A DNA stretch of 64,000 bases from Arthrobacter sp. SLBN-112 (GTDB lineage: Bacteria; Actinomycetota; Actinomycetes; Actinomycetales; Micrococcaceae). Position 1 is the first letter of the stretch, and every line of letters begins with the position of its first letter. Of the stretch, positions 27,812-34,828 are shown piece by piece. The translations under genes were made by a program, and so were the position numbers. Below the pieces are notes generated by a model. That model was not told the origin of the DNA. It worked only from the letters and a program-made list of their open reading frames with translations, and made no database searches. Location: positions 1,240,001-1,304,000 of the forward strand of contig NZ_JAUSXY010000001.1 in the NCBI RefSeq assembly GCF_030944625.1, written 5' to 3'.

Positions 27812-28419
27812 GAAACTAGTTCTCCTAGGGTGTCTGCTTTGACGACGGGATCGGTGAGCCGGTCCCCAATGCGGGAGTGCGGCCTGGGGCCGGTTGATGC
27901 GCCGAGGACGACGACGATCTCTCCCGGGCCGGGGGCGTCACCGATGCGGGTGCTGATGGTTTGATAATGCGAGCGTGTGGCGGCGGCGTTCTTGTGCCAG
28001 AGGGGCACAACGAGCGAAGCGCCCGCGTCGCCGCGGTCGTCGGCGAAGCATATGATGGATTCGCCTTCGAAATACTCGCGGACGAGGTTGCCAAAGAATG
28101 GGGTGTGGATAAGGGCAGCACCGTGCTCAATTTCGCCGTCGGTGCCGACGAGTGCCGCCTTGCCGAACGCCTCGATGGCCTCCACGCCGCCGAGGTTGCC
28201 GGCCAGGAGGTCGGTCAGTTTACGGGCAAGCACCGGGGCGAGCTGAACTACCTCTTCGCCGAGGTCGTCGGCCGCGCCACCACCCAACCAAGGGTTGGCA
28301 ACAACGGCGGCCGCGGTTGCACGGACTGCTGGAACGGCGGGGGAGAGGCCGTTTTCGAGCAGGATTTCCTCGCTGTAGTACACAATCTTGCGGATGCCGA
28401 GCCCTTGGTCGTTCATCAT
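27808..28419 (-). CDS. DUF1185 protein, copy B
   Basis: A 203-residue paralogue of copy A, with the same core (IRKIVYYSEEILLENGLSPA, ANPWLGGGAADDL, GKAALVGTDGEIEHGAALIH) and a longer C-terminal tail. It begins at ATG 28419, about 50 bp after gntR in the same direction, and is the first structural gene of the operon. The function is unknown. Confidence 0.8.
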   Translation of the reverse strand: MMNDQGLGIRKIVYYSEEILLENGLSPAVPAVRATAAAVVANPWLGGGAADDLGEEVVQLAPVLARKLTDLLAGNLGGVEAIEAFGKAALVGTDGEIEHGAALIHTPFFGNLVREYFEGESIICFADDRGDAGASLVVPLWHKNAAATRSHYQTISTRIGDAPGPGEIVVVLGASTGPRPHSRIGDRLTDPVVKADTLGELVS

Positions 28420-28472
28420 TTGAGCCCTTCAGTCTTGGCGAAGCGCATAGCTTCCTTTCATGGGTCGTTGGT

Positions 28473-29153
28473 TCAGTTCCGGCCGTCCTCGACCGGGTAA
28501 GTTAGGGCCTCTCTGGATGAAGCGTGAACGTGGTTCCGCATGGCTGATTCGGCCCCGAAGGGGTCCTTATGCTCGATCATGTCCAGTACTGCGCGATGTT
28601 CGCGGGTGGAGGCTTCGAGCCTGCCCGGATGTTCGACCGTGCGCAGCACCAGCCGCTGGTAGGCGAGCTGGTTCATGAGCCGCTCGTAGTGCTCAACGAG
28701 CTTGCTGTTATCCGAGCCGCGGACAATCGTCCAGTGAAACTCGTGGACCAGCCGGGCATAGGCATCTGTGTCATGGGTGAGGGATGTCATTTCGGACTGC
28801 TCAAGGTTTCGCCGCAGAATCGAGAGTTCCTTGACCTCACCGCGGCGGGCGAGCAGGGAAGCAGCCAGCCCCTCCAAAGACTCTTTGAGCTGGAAGAGTT
28901 CGATGATCTCCCTCCGGGTGGGCTCCCGCACGAAGGTGCCCACTTTCGGGCGGATCTCGACCAGTCCTTCGTGCTGAAGCTGCTTGAGTGCTTCCCGGAT
29001 GGGGGTCCGGCTCACCTCAAACTCCTGCGCCAGGAAGGCCTCCGGAAGAACTGCGCCTGGAGGAAATTCTCCTCCCAGGACGAGCCGGCGTATCCGGTCA
29101 AGAAGTCCATCCCGGTCAGCTGCATCACTCACTACTTCGACATTGCCTTGCAT
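28473..29153 (-). CDS. GntR-family regulator (FadR/FCD type)
   Basis: A 226-residue regulator with an N-terminal winged helix (RIRRLVLGGEFPPGAVLPEA, EFEVSRTPIREALKQLQHEG) and a C-terminal all-helical FCD ligand domain with the metal-binding positions typical of the family (YARLVHEFHWTIV, STREHRAVLDMIEH). No ribosome-binding site precedes the ATG; the promoter geometry suggests a leaderless mRNA starting at or next to the ATG. It is placed between two divergent operons, with repeated operator-like sites over its own promoter. Confidence 0.92.
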   Translation of the reverse strand: MQGNVEVVSDAADRDGLLDRIRRLVLGGEFPPGAVLPEAFLAQEFEVSRTPIREALKQLQHEGLVEIRPKVGTFVREPTRREIIELFQLKESLEGLAASLLARRGEVKELSILRRNLEQSEMTSLTHDTDAYARLVHEFHWTIVRGSDNSKLVEHYERLMNQLAYQRLVLRTVEHPGRLEASTREHRAVLDMIEHKDPFGAESAMRNHVHASSREALTYPVEDGRN

Positions 29154-29180
29154 ACATCAAAGCCTATGTTGCATGCATCA
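29148..29180. promoter_or_regulatory. Two GntR operator candidates
   Basis: TTGCATACATCA (29148-29159) and TTGCATGCATCA (29169-29180) are direct repeats with one mismatch, 21 bp apart (two helical turns). The first covers the gntR start codon and the second lies between its -35 and -10 boxes. This implies autorepression, and perhaps control of the divergent promoter about 80 bp away. Confidence 0.7.
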
Positions 29181-29190
29181 GAACAGTCAA
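29161..29190 (-). promoter_or_regulatory. gntR operon promoter, leaderless
   Basis: On the minus strand TTGACT (29190-29185) and TAGGCT (29166-29161) are separated by 18 bp, and the ATG begins 7 bp after the -10 box. TAGGCT fits the actinobacterial TAnnnT consensus. Confidence 0.65.
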
Positions 29191-29256
29191 TAAGGTGAGC
29201 GGCATTTTTAGAAAAGACCTATATTCAGCGGTTTGTCGGGATTTTTGACTCTCCTC

Positions 29257-29286
29257 TTGACCTTAATGTGTGAGCTGGCTTACCGT
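29257..29286 (+). promoter_or_regulatory. Promoter of the plus-strand operon, leaderless
   Basis: TTGACC (29257-29262) and TACCGT (29281-29286) are separated by 18 bp, with the ATG at 29294 7 bp after the -10 box. The geometry is the same as the divergent gntR promoter. No ribosome-binding site is visible before this ATG. Confidence 0.6.
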
Positions 29287-29293
29287 CATTGGT

Positions 29294-30232
29294 ATGCAAC
29301 AGACGCTCGAACCGCTTATCACGTCAGCTTGGCTCGCCGCTTGGGACAAGGGAGACCTTGATGCCCTGGACCGGCTGGCAGCTGTCGGCTACACGCGTAC
29401 CAGCAAGGCGACGGGTGCAACCGTCGACCTCGCTGGCCTCAAGTCCGAGATCGCCGCAGTTCGGGAAGCCTTTCCCGACCTGCGCACGACGGTCGACGAC
29501 GTCGTCGAGGGGGACGGCACCGTGGCCGTCTTCTGGACCTCCACCGGCACCCACACCCACGAGTACCTCGGCGTACCGGCCACCGGACTGACCGTCCAGA
29601 CCCGCGGCTCAAACATCCTGGCCCTTCAGGACGGCAAGATCCTGCAAGAAACCGTGACCTGGGACGGCAGCGAACTGCTCGCGGGCCTCGGAATTCGCCC
29701 CTTGCGGGGCATCGCTGCCCCCGCCGTCCCAGATGATGGGGAGCTAACCGAGTTGAACCCGGATTTGATGAAGGCGTTCAACCGCCAGTTCATCACCGGA
29801 GTTACCGTCGTCACCACAAAGGAAGGGGATACCCCAAAGGGGCTGGCCGCCAACTCGTACTGCTCGGTCTCCCTGGAACCGCCGCTGGTGCTGGTCTGCG
29901 TCCAAAAGACATCCAGTACATATCCGGCACTTTTTTCTTCAAGCCACCTTGGCATCAACATCCTGGGCACAGAGCAGCTGGGCACGGTGAAGACTTTCGC
30001 CTCGAAAGCTCCGGACAAGTTCGCCGAGCTCGATTGGCACGAAGGGCCCAAGGGAAGCCCACTGTTGGACGGTTCCGCCGCTTCCCTTGAAGCTGAAATC
30101 CAGGAACGTTTCCAAGCCAAGACCCACACTGTCTTCATCTGCAGGGTCCGCCACGCGGAAATCGGCGAAACAGCGCCGATGGTCTACAAGGCCGGTCACT
30201 TCTTCAACGGCGCAGAACTCGCCGAACTTTAA
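29294..30232 (+). CDS. SnoaL-like domain fused to flavin reductase domain
   Basis: A 312-residue two-domain protein. Residues about 1-140 resemble a SnoaL/polyketide-cyclase-like (NTF2 fold) domain: an ITSAWLAAWDKGDLDALDRL start, FPDLRTTVDDVVEGDGTVAV and GTHTHEYLGVPATGLTVQTR. Residues about 155-312 are a flavin reductase-like domain (FNRQFITGVTVVTTKEGDTP, LAANSYCSVSLEPPLVLVCV, HLGINILGTEQ, FICRVRHAEIGE), which reduces FMN with NAD(P)H. It probably supplies the LLM monooxygenase encoded on the other strand. A GTG at 29270 is an alternative start. The fusion is unusual. Confidence 0.85.
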   Translation: MQQTLEPLITSAWLAAWDKGDLDALDRLAAVGYTRTSKATGATVDLAGLKSEIAAVREAFPDLRTTVDDVVEGDGTVAVFWTSTGTHTHEYLGVPATGLTVQTRGSNILALQDGKILQETVTWDGSELLAGLGIRPLRGIAAPAVPDDGELTELNPDLMKAFNRQFITGVTVVTTKEGDTPKGLAANSYCSVSLEPPLVLVCVQKTSSTYPALFSSSHLGINILGTEQLGTVKTFASKAPDKFAELDWHEGPKGSPLLDGSAASLEAEIQERFQAKTHTVFICRVRHAEIGETAPMVYKAGHFFNGAELAEL

Positions 30233-30333
30233 ACGGCCGGCGCGGCCAACAATCCTCGGACAGGAAACGAACCGCGCCGACCGAACTGCTCGTAAGCAGC
30301 GCACCACGGTGCGCATCCCACATTAGGACAAAA

Positions 30334-31764
30334 ATGAGCCCAGATACCATGCGTGCTGCCGAAAGCAGCGTCGCCGAAGACCGCGGTTACCGCGACAGCC
30401 TCACCAAGATCGAGCCCTACGGCATCGAGCACATCCCCGACGTCGAACGCCACGGCAAACCCCGTTCCCAGTTCTTCCTGTGGTTTGCCGCCGGAATGAA
30501 CTTCCCCATCGTCGTGCTGGGCTTCAGCGCCACATATTTCGGCCTGCCCTTCTGGGCCGCGGCCCTGGCGATCATCCTTGCCGGCGTAACCTCTTCGGCG
30601 GGAATGGGATACCTGTCAGCGATGGGAGTCCGGCTGGGCGTCCCGCAGCAGATGCAGGGCCGAGGACCACTTGGGTTCATCGGCAACCTTTTCCCCGTGG
30701 CCTACGTAAACGTCTTCGCCGGGATCGGCTGGGCAGCCGTTACCGTCATCCTCGGCGGCAAAGCCATCGCCCTGCTCACCGACATCCCCTTCTGGCTCTC
30801 CTCACTGATCCTGATGGGAATCCAGCTCGGCGTGGCCGTCATCGGCTACAACCTGATCCACTTCCTGCAGCGAATCCTGTCCTTTGTCCTTGTGGTCGGC
30901 TTCGTCTTCATCACCATCGTGGCAGCGGCCAACGGACGCGTCGAAACTGATTTCAACCCAGCCGCGAAGGGCTTTGACGGCGTCGGAGGGTGGATCATCT
31001 TCTTCGGCTGGTTCTTCTCCTTCATCGTCGCCTGGATGCCCTTCGCCTCCGACTACTCCCGCTACCTCCCCAACACCGCCGGGAACAGGCGCGGCGCCGG
31101 CTGGGCCACCATGCTCGGCAACTTCGTCACCCTTGTCTGGATGGGCATCCTCGGAACCCTTCTGGGAACGACGACCACGGCGTCCGACAGCATTGGCGCC
31201 CTGAAGGAACTCATGGGTCCCTGGGCCGCTGTCGGCCTCGGCGTCGTCGCACTGTCCTCATTCACCCAGAACTTCCTCAACGTCTACGGCGGCGCCATCT
31301 CCATCCAAACCATGGGTGTACCCGTCAAGCGCCACACGGCCGTCGTCTTCATCTGCGTGGCCTCGTACCTCGTGGCGCAGTGGGGCCAGACAGGCTTCAA
31401 CGAAGGCTTCACGGCGTTCCTCAACCTCACCGCATACTGCATCGCCCCCTACGTTGCGGTCCTGGTCTGCGACTATCTGTTCGGAGGCCGACGCACAGAA
31501 CGAGGTCTGCGTGAACTCTTCGATAAGAGCCGAAAGTTTGAATGGGGCTTCGTGGCCTGGGCGGCCGGCGTAGCGCTTTCCTCCCCGTTCTGGATGTCCT
31601 CGATCTACACTGGCCCTATCGCCGCCGCTGTTCCGGAAATGGGTGACCTGTCTTACTACGTCGGAGCCGCCGTCGCAACCGGCGTCTACTTCGCCACCCA
31701 CCGCCGCAGGCGCCTCTCAGGGCTGCAAATGCTCGACCGCAGCCCCGCAGCACAGACGCTGTAG
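30334..31764 (+). CDS. NCS1-family nucleobase:cation symporter
   Basis: A 476-residue membrane protein with about twelve helices, of the purine-cytosine permease/NCS1 family. It has the N-terminal motif GIEHIPDVERHGKPRSQFFL and conserved stretches such as GRGPLGFIGNLFPVAYVNVF, WMPFASDYSRYLP and AISIQTMGVPVKRH. It imports cytosine, uracil, hydantoin, allantoin or similar N-heterocycles. In this operon it marks the pathway substrate as a small nitrogen heterocycle or amide (inference). Confidence 0.92.
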   Translation: MSPDTMRAAESSVAEDRGYRDSLTKIEPYGIEHIPDVERHGKPRSQFFLWFAAGMNFPIVVLGFSATYFGLPFWAAALAIILAGVTSSAGMGYLSAMGVRLGVPQQMQGRGPLGFIGNLFPVAYVNVFAGIGWAAVTVILGGKAIALLTDIPFWLSSLILMGIQLGVAVIGYNLIHFLQRILSFVLVVGFVFITIVAAANGRVETDFNPAAKGFDGVGGWIIFFGWFFSFIVAWMPFASDYSRYLPNTAGNRRGAGWATMLGNFVTLVWMGILGTLLGTTTTASDSIGALKELMGPWAAVGLGVVALSSFTQNFLNVYGGAISIQTMGVPVKRHTAVVFICVASYLVAQWGQTGFNEGFTAFLNLTAYCIAPYVAVLVCDYLFGGRRTERGLRELFDKSRKFEWGFVAWAAGVALSSPFWMSSIYTGPIAAAVPEMGDLSYYVGAAVATGVYFATHRRRRLSGLQMLDRSPAAQTL

Positions 31765-31868
31765 GCAACAGCATCACAAGGATGGGGAGGGTCCATCAGG
31801 ATCCTCCCCATCCTTCCTGCACCCGTGGCCAGCCACGGAGACGACAGTCGCACCAGGAGCACCGGCAG

Positions 31869-32348
31869 ATGAGTACTACGACACTTGAACGGACTGGTTC
31901 AGAGAAGGACGGTCCCGCAGTCTGCCCGCCCCGAGAGGTTGTGGCTGTAATTGTTGAATGGCGCCAACGTATTGCCCTGTTCAGGCGCAGCCAGTCCGTT
32001 GGACACGAGCGCGGCCTCTGGCACTGCATCACCGGGTACGTCGAGGCGGGCGTATCTCCACAGCAACAGGCCCTGGCTGAACTCGAGGAAGAAGCAGGTC
32101 TTAGCCCGCTGGATCTCGCTGCCTTCCAGACCGGGGAACAGCTTTTGATATCCGACAAAGCAGGCAACCCGTGGCTGGTCCATACTTACACCGCCGTCAG
32201 CAAGCGCCGCCGATTAACGATCAATGAGGAGCATGATGCTTACCGCTGGACCATTCCCGCCAAGGTAAGCCGCTTCTCCAACCGGGTTCCCTGGCTGGAC
32301 ACCGTCCTCCAAAGCACGCTCCTGGACAGCGGCACAAAGGCAACATGA
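31869..32348 (+). CDS. Nudix-like hydrolase with a degenerate Nudix box
   Basis: A 159-residue Nudix-fold protein. The box region reads GYVEAGVSPQQQALAELEEE followed by AGL. The EExG part is kept, but the first conserved Glu is replaced by Val and the Arg of REUxEE by Ala, so activity may be altered. The ATG at 31869 follows GGCAG. It overlaps the riboflavin kinase gene by 4 bp (ATGA), which links it to flavin metabolism; the substrate is unknown. Confidence 0.75.
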   Translation: MSTTTLERTGSEKDGPAVCPPREVVAVIVEWRQRIALFRRSQSVGHERGLWHCITGYVEAGVSPQQQALAELEEEAGLSPLDLAAFQTGEQLLISDKAGNPWLVHTYTAVSKRRRLTINEEHDAYRWTIPAKVSRFSNRVPWLDTVLQSTLLDSGTKAT

Positions 32349-32797
32349 TGAACGTCATCGAAGGCACCGTTGAACCGGGCGACCAGCGGGGCAGGCTCCT
32401 CGGGTTTCCCACCGCCAACATCGCCCTCCCCGATCACGGGATCGACGACGGCGTCTGGGCGGCGCTCGTGAGGATGGAACCTGAACGATGGGCAGCAGCC
32501 GCGGTGTCGGTCGGTCGCCGTCGCACCTTCTACGCGGAGAAAGGCCAGCGGCTGCTGGAAGCGCACCTTATCGACGTCGATGAGGATCTCTACGGACGGA
32601 AGATCCGTGTAGAGATGGCCGTAAAGCTCCGGAGCCAGCGGGTATTCCCGGACATCCAGTCCCTGACGGACCAACTGCGCCAGGACGTCCAACAGGCCCG
32701 CGAATGGGCCGCCTCCAAGTACCCCGGACTCGTGTCCCCGCTGGACGCGTATCCGCCTACCACGGGTTCTGTGGCATTGAAAATGAGCTACGCATAG
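32345..32797 (+). CDS. Free-standing riboflavin kinase domain
   Basis: A 150-residue protein that corresponds only to the riboflavin kinase half of bacterial RibF: GRLLGFPTANIALPDHGIDD with the PTAN signature and IRVEMAVKLRSQRVFPDIQS near the C-terminus. The FAD synthetase half is absent, so the product should be FMN, not FAD. An operon-encoded FMN source fits the FMN-dependent monooxygenase and flavin reductase nearby. It is coupled to the Nudix gene and lies 13 bp before the dehydrogenase gene. Confidence 0.88.
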   Translation: MMNVIEGTVEPGDQRGRLLGFPTANIALPDHGIDDGVWAALVRMEPERWAAAAVSVGRRRTFYAEKGQRLLEAHLIDVDEDLYGRKIRVEMAVKLRSQRVFPDIQSLTDQLRQDVQQAREWAASKYPGLVSPLDAYPPTTGSVALKMSYA

Positions 32798-32810
32798 TAA
32801 GGAGCCCGCT

Positions 32811-34304
32811 GTGGCTGAAAACGCAACTTTGACGATTGACCGAGAAACGAGCCTGCTGGCGTCCGTGCCCACCGGTTTGCTGATTGACGGCGAGTGGGTG
32901 GAGGCGTCCGACGGCGGCACGTTCGATGTGCACGATCCGGCCACCGGGGAGGTGCTCGCCACCTTGGCCTCCGCCACGAGCGCGGACGCGGTCGCCGCTC
33001 TTGATGCAGCTGACGCCGTCCAGGCGTCCTGGGCCCGGACCCCGTCCAGGGTACGGGCCGAGATCCTGCGCCGCGCCTTTGACCTGGTCACCGAGCGGGC
33101 CGAGGACTTCGCCCTGCTGATGACGTTGGAGATGGGCAAACCCCTGGCCGAGGCCCGCGGCGAGGTCGCCTACGGGGCGGAGTTCCTGCGCTGGTTCGCC
33201 GAGGAAACGGTCCGCGACTACGGCCGCTACCTCACCACCCCCGAGGGCAAGAACAAGATCCTGGTCCAGCACAAACCGGTCGGGCCCTGCCTGCTGATCA
33301 CGCCGTGGAACTTCCCGCTGGCCATGGCCACCCGCAAGGTCGCCCCGGCCGTCGCCGCCGGCTGCACAATGGTCCTGAAACCCGCCAAGCTCACACCCCT
33401 CACCGCCCAGTACTTCGCCCAGACCATGCTGGACGCCGGCCTGCCCGCCGGTGTCCTGAACGTCGTCGCCTCCTCCTCCGCCTCCGGGATCTCCGGGCCG
33501 CTGCTGAAGGACTCCCGCCTCCGGAAGGTCTCCTTCACCGGCTCCACCCCCGTGGGCAAACGCCTCATGGCCGACGCCGCCCACAACGTCCTGCGGACCT
33601 CGATGGAGCTCGGCGGAAACGCCCCGTTCATCGTGTTCGAGGACGCCGACCTCGATGCCGCCGTAGAGGGAGCCATGGCCGCGAAGATGCGGAACATGGG
33701 CGAAGCCTGCACCGCCGCCAACCGCTTCCTGGTCCACGACTCCGTCGCCGCCGAATTCACCGCCAAGTTCGCCGCCGCCATGGGCACCCTGGCCACCGGC
33801 CGCGGCACCGACCCAAACACAAAGGTCGGCCCGCTCATCGACGGAGGCGCGCGCGATGACGTGCACGCTTTGGTGGCTGCCGCCGTCGACGCCGGGGCAG
33901 TGGCCGTCACCGGCGGGGCGCCCGTGGACGGGCCCGGCTACTTCTACCAGCCCACCGTCCTGGCCAACGTCCCCAACAACGCCGCGATCCTGGGCCAGGA
34001 AATCTTTGGCCCCGTCGCCTCGGTCACCACCTTCGCTACCGAAGAAGACGCCATCCGGCTCGCCAACAACACCGAATACGGGCTCGCCTCCTACCTCTAC
34101 AGCAAGGATTTCAACCGCCTCCTCCGGGTAGCAGAACAAATCGAGTTCGGCATGGTCGGGTTCAACGCCGGCGTCATCTCCAACGCCGCAGCACCCTTCG
34201 GCGGCGTCAAACAATCAGGCCTCGGCCGCGAAGGCGGCACCGAAGGCATCGCCGAATACACCACCACCCAATACATCGGCATCGCAGACCCCTACGCCGG
34301 CTGA
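32811..34304 (+). CDS. Succinate-semialdehyde dehydrogenase-type aldehyde dehydrogenase
   Basis: A 497-residue NAD(P)-dependent aldehyde dehydrogenase close to GabD: LTLEMGKPLAEARGEVAYGA, CLLITPWNFPLAMATRKVAP, VSFTGSTPVGKRL, SMELGGNAPFIVFEDADLDA (catalytic Glu), NMGEACTAANRF (catalytic Cys) and GVKQSGLGREGGTEGI. It starts at GTG 32811 with AAGGAG 6 bp upstream. It probably oxidises succinate semialdehyde to succinate as the last step of the pathway encoded by the two divergent operons. Confidence 0.9.
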   Translation: MAENATLTIDRETSLLASVPTGLLIDGEWVEASDGGTFDVHDPATGEVLATLASATSADAVAALDAADAVQASWARTPSRVRAEILRRAFDLVTERAEDFALLMTLEMGKPLAEARGEVAYGAEFLRWFAEETVRDYGRYLTTPEGKNKILVQHKPVGPCLLITPWNFPLAMATRKVAPAVAAGCTMVLKPAKLTPLTAQYFAQTMLDAGLPAGVLNVVASSSASGISGPLLKDSRLRKVSFTGSTPVGKRLMADAAHNVLRTSMELGGNAPFIVFEDADLDAAVEGAMAAKMRNMGEACTAANRFLVHDSVAAEFTAKFAAAMGTLATGRGTDPNTKVGPLIDGGARDDVHALVAAAVDAGAVAVTGGAPVDGPGYFYQPTVLANVPNNAAILGQEIFGPVASVTTFATEEDAIRLANNTEYGLASYLYSKDFNRLLRVAEQIEFGMVGFNAGVISNAAAPFGGVKQSGLGREGGTEGIAEYTTTQYIGIADPYAG

Positions 34305-34415
34305 CTTGTCGACAAGTCAGCAAAGGGACAGGCATGGGTAAGCCGGTCCGCCATGCTGAATTTACTCCCCACGAGTCGGTCTGCAACTGAACAGGCTTTG
34401 AGCCGCTTTTGGCGG

Positions 34416-34452
34416 CGACCAACGCCGGAGGCTAGACCTCCGGCGTTGGTCG
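34416..34452 (+). terminator. Strong hairpin after the right-hand operon
   Basis: A 16-bp perfect stem (34416-34431 with 34437-34452, core ACGCCGGAGG) with a CTAGA loop lies 112 bp after the dehydrogenase stop. No T-tract follows, but the stem stability and position suggest operon termination. Confidence 0.65.
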
Positions 34453-34501
34453 GCGTGCCAGTAAAGTTACTCGACTTGCCCGTTGCCTTGCCAGCTCACG
34501 C

Positions 34502-34610
34502 TGACCCGCTCGCGACTCACCGACGCCTCGGACGTGTTCCCGCTGTTCCAGCACCCGGGCACCGAGTTCATCTACATGCTCGTGGTGTACAGCCACGTCT
34601 CCTGCAGTGC
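34502..34610 (+). pseudogene. Remnant of an XRE-cupin regulator gene
   Basis: 34517-34581 matches 23351-23415, inside the cupin domain of the intact XRE-cupin gene, at 62 of 65 bases (LTDASDVFPLFQHPGTEFIY). An 11-base segment present in the intact gene is then missing, and similarity resumes briefly (GTGGTGTAC) before fading by about 34610. No open gene remains. The rest of 34453-34828 holds no recognised gene. Confidence 0.8.
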
Positions 34611-34828
34611 CTCCTGCGCGCCGCGGGACGCCTGAAACTCGCTTGTGGGTGACCGAAATGATGATTTAACACACCGGAAACCCACCCGGGAATTGCCGCC
34701 ATACAGTTGGAATCAGACGGCAACAGCCGCCCCTCCCGCTGAACGTGGTTTCTCCGGCCACGTCCCTCCGCAGAGCGGCTCTGACGGCAAACGACCGTTC
34801 TCTCTTCGCATCACGAAAGGGGTTTCCC

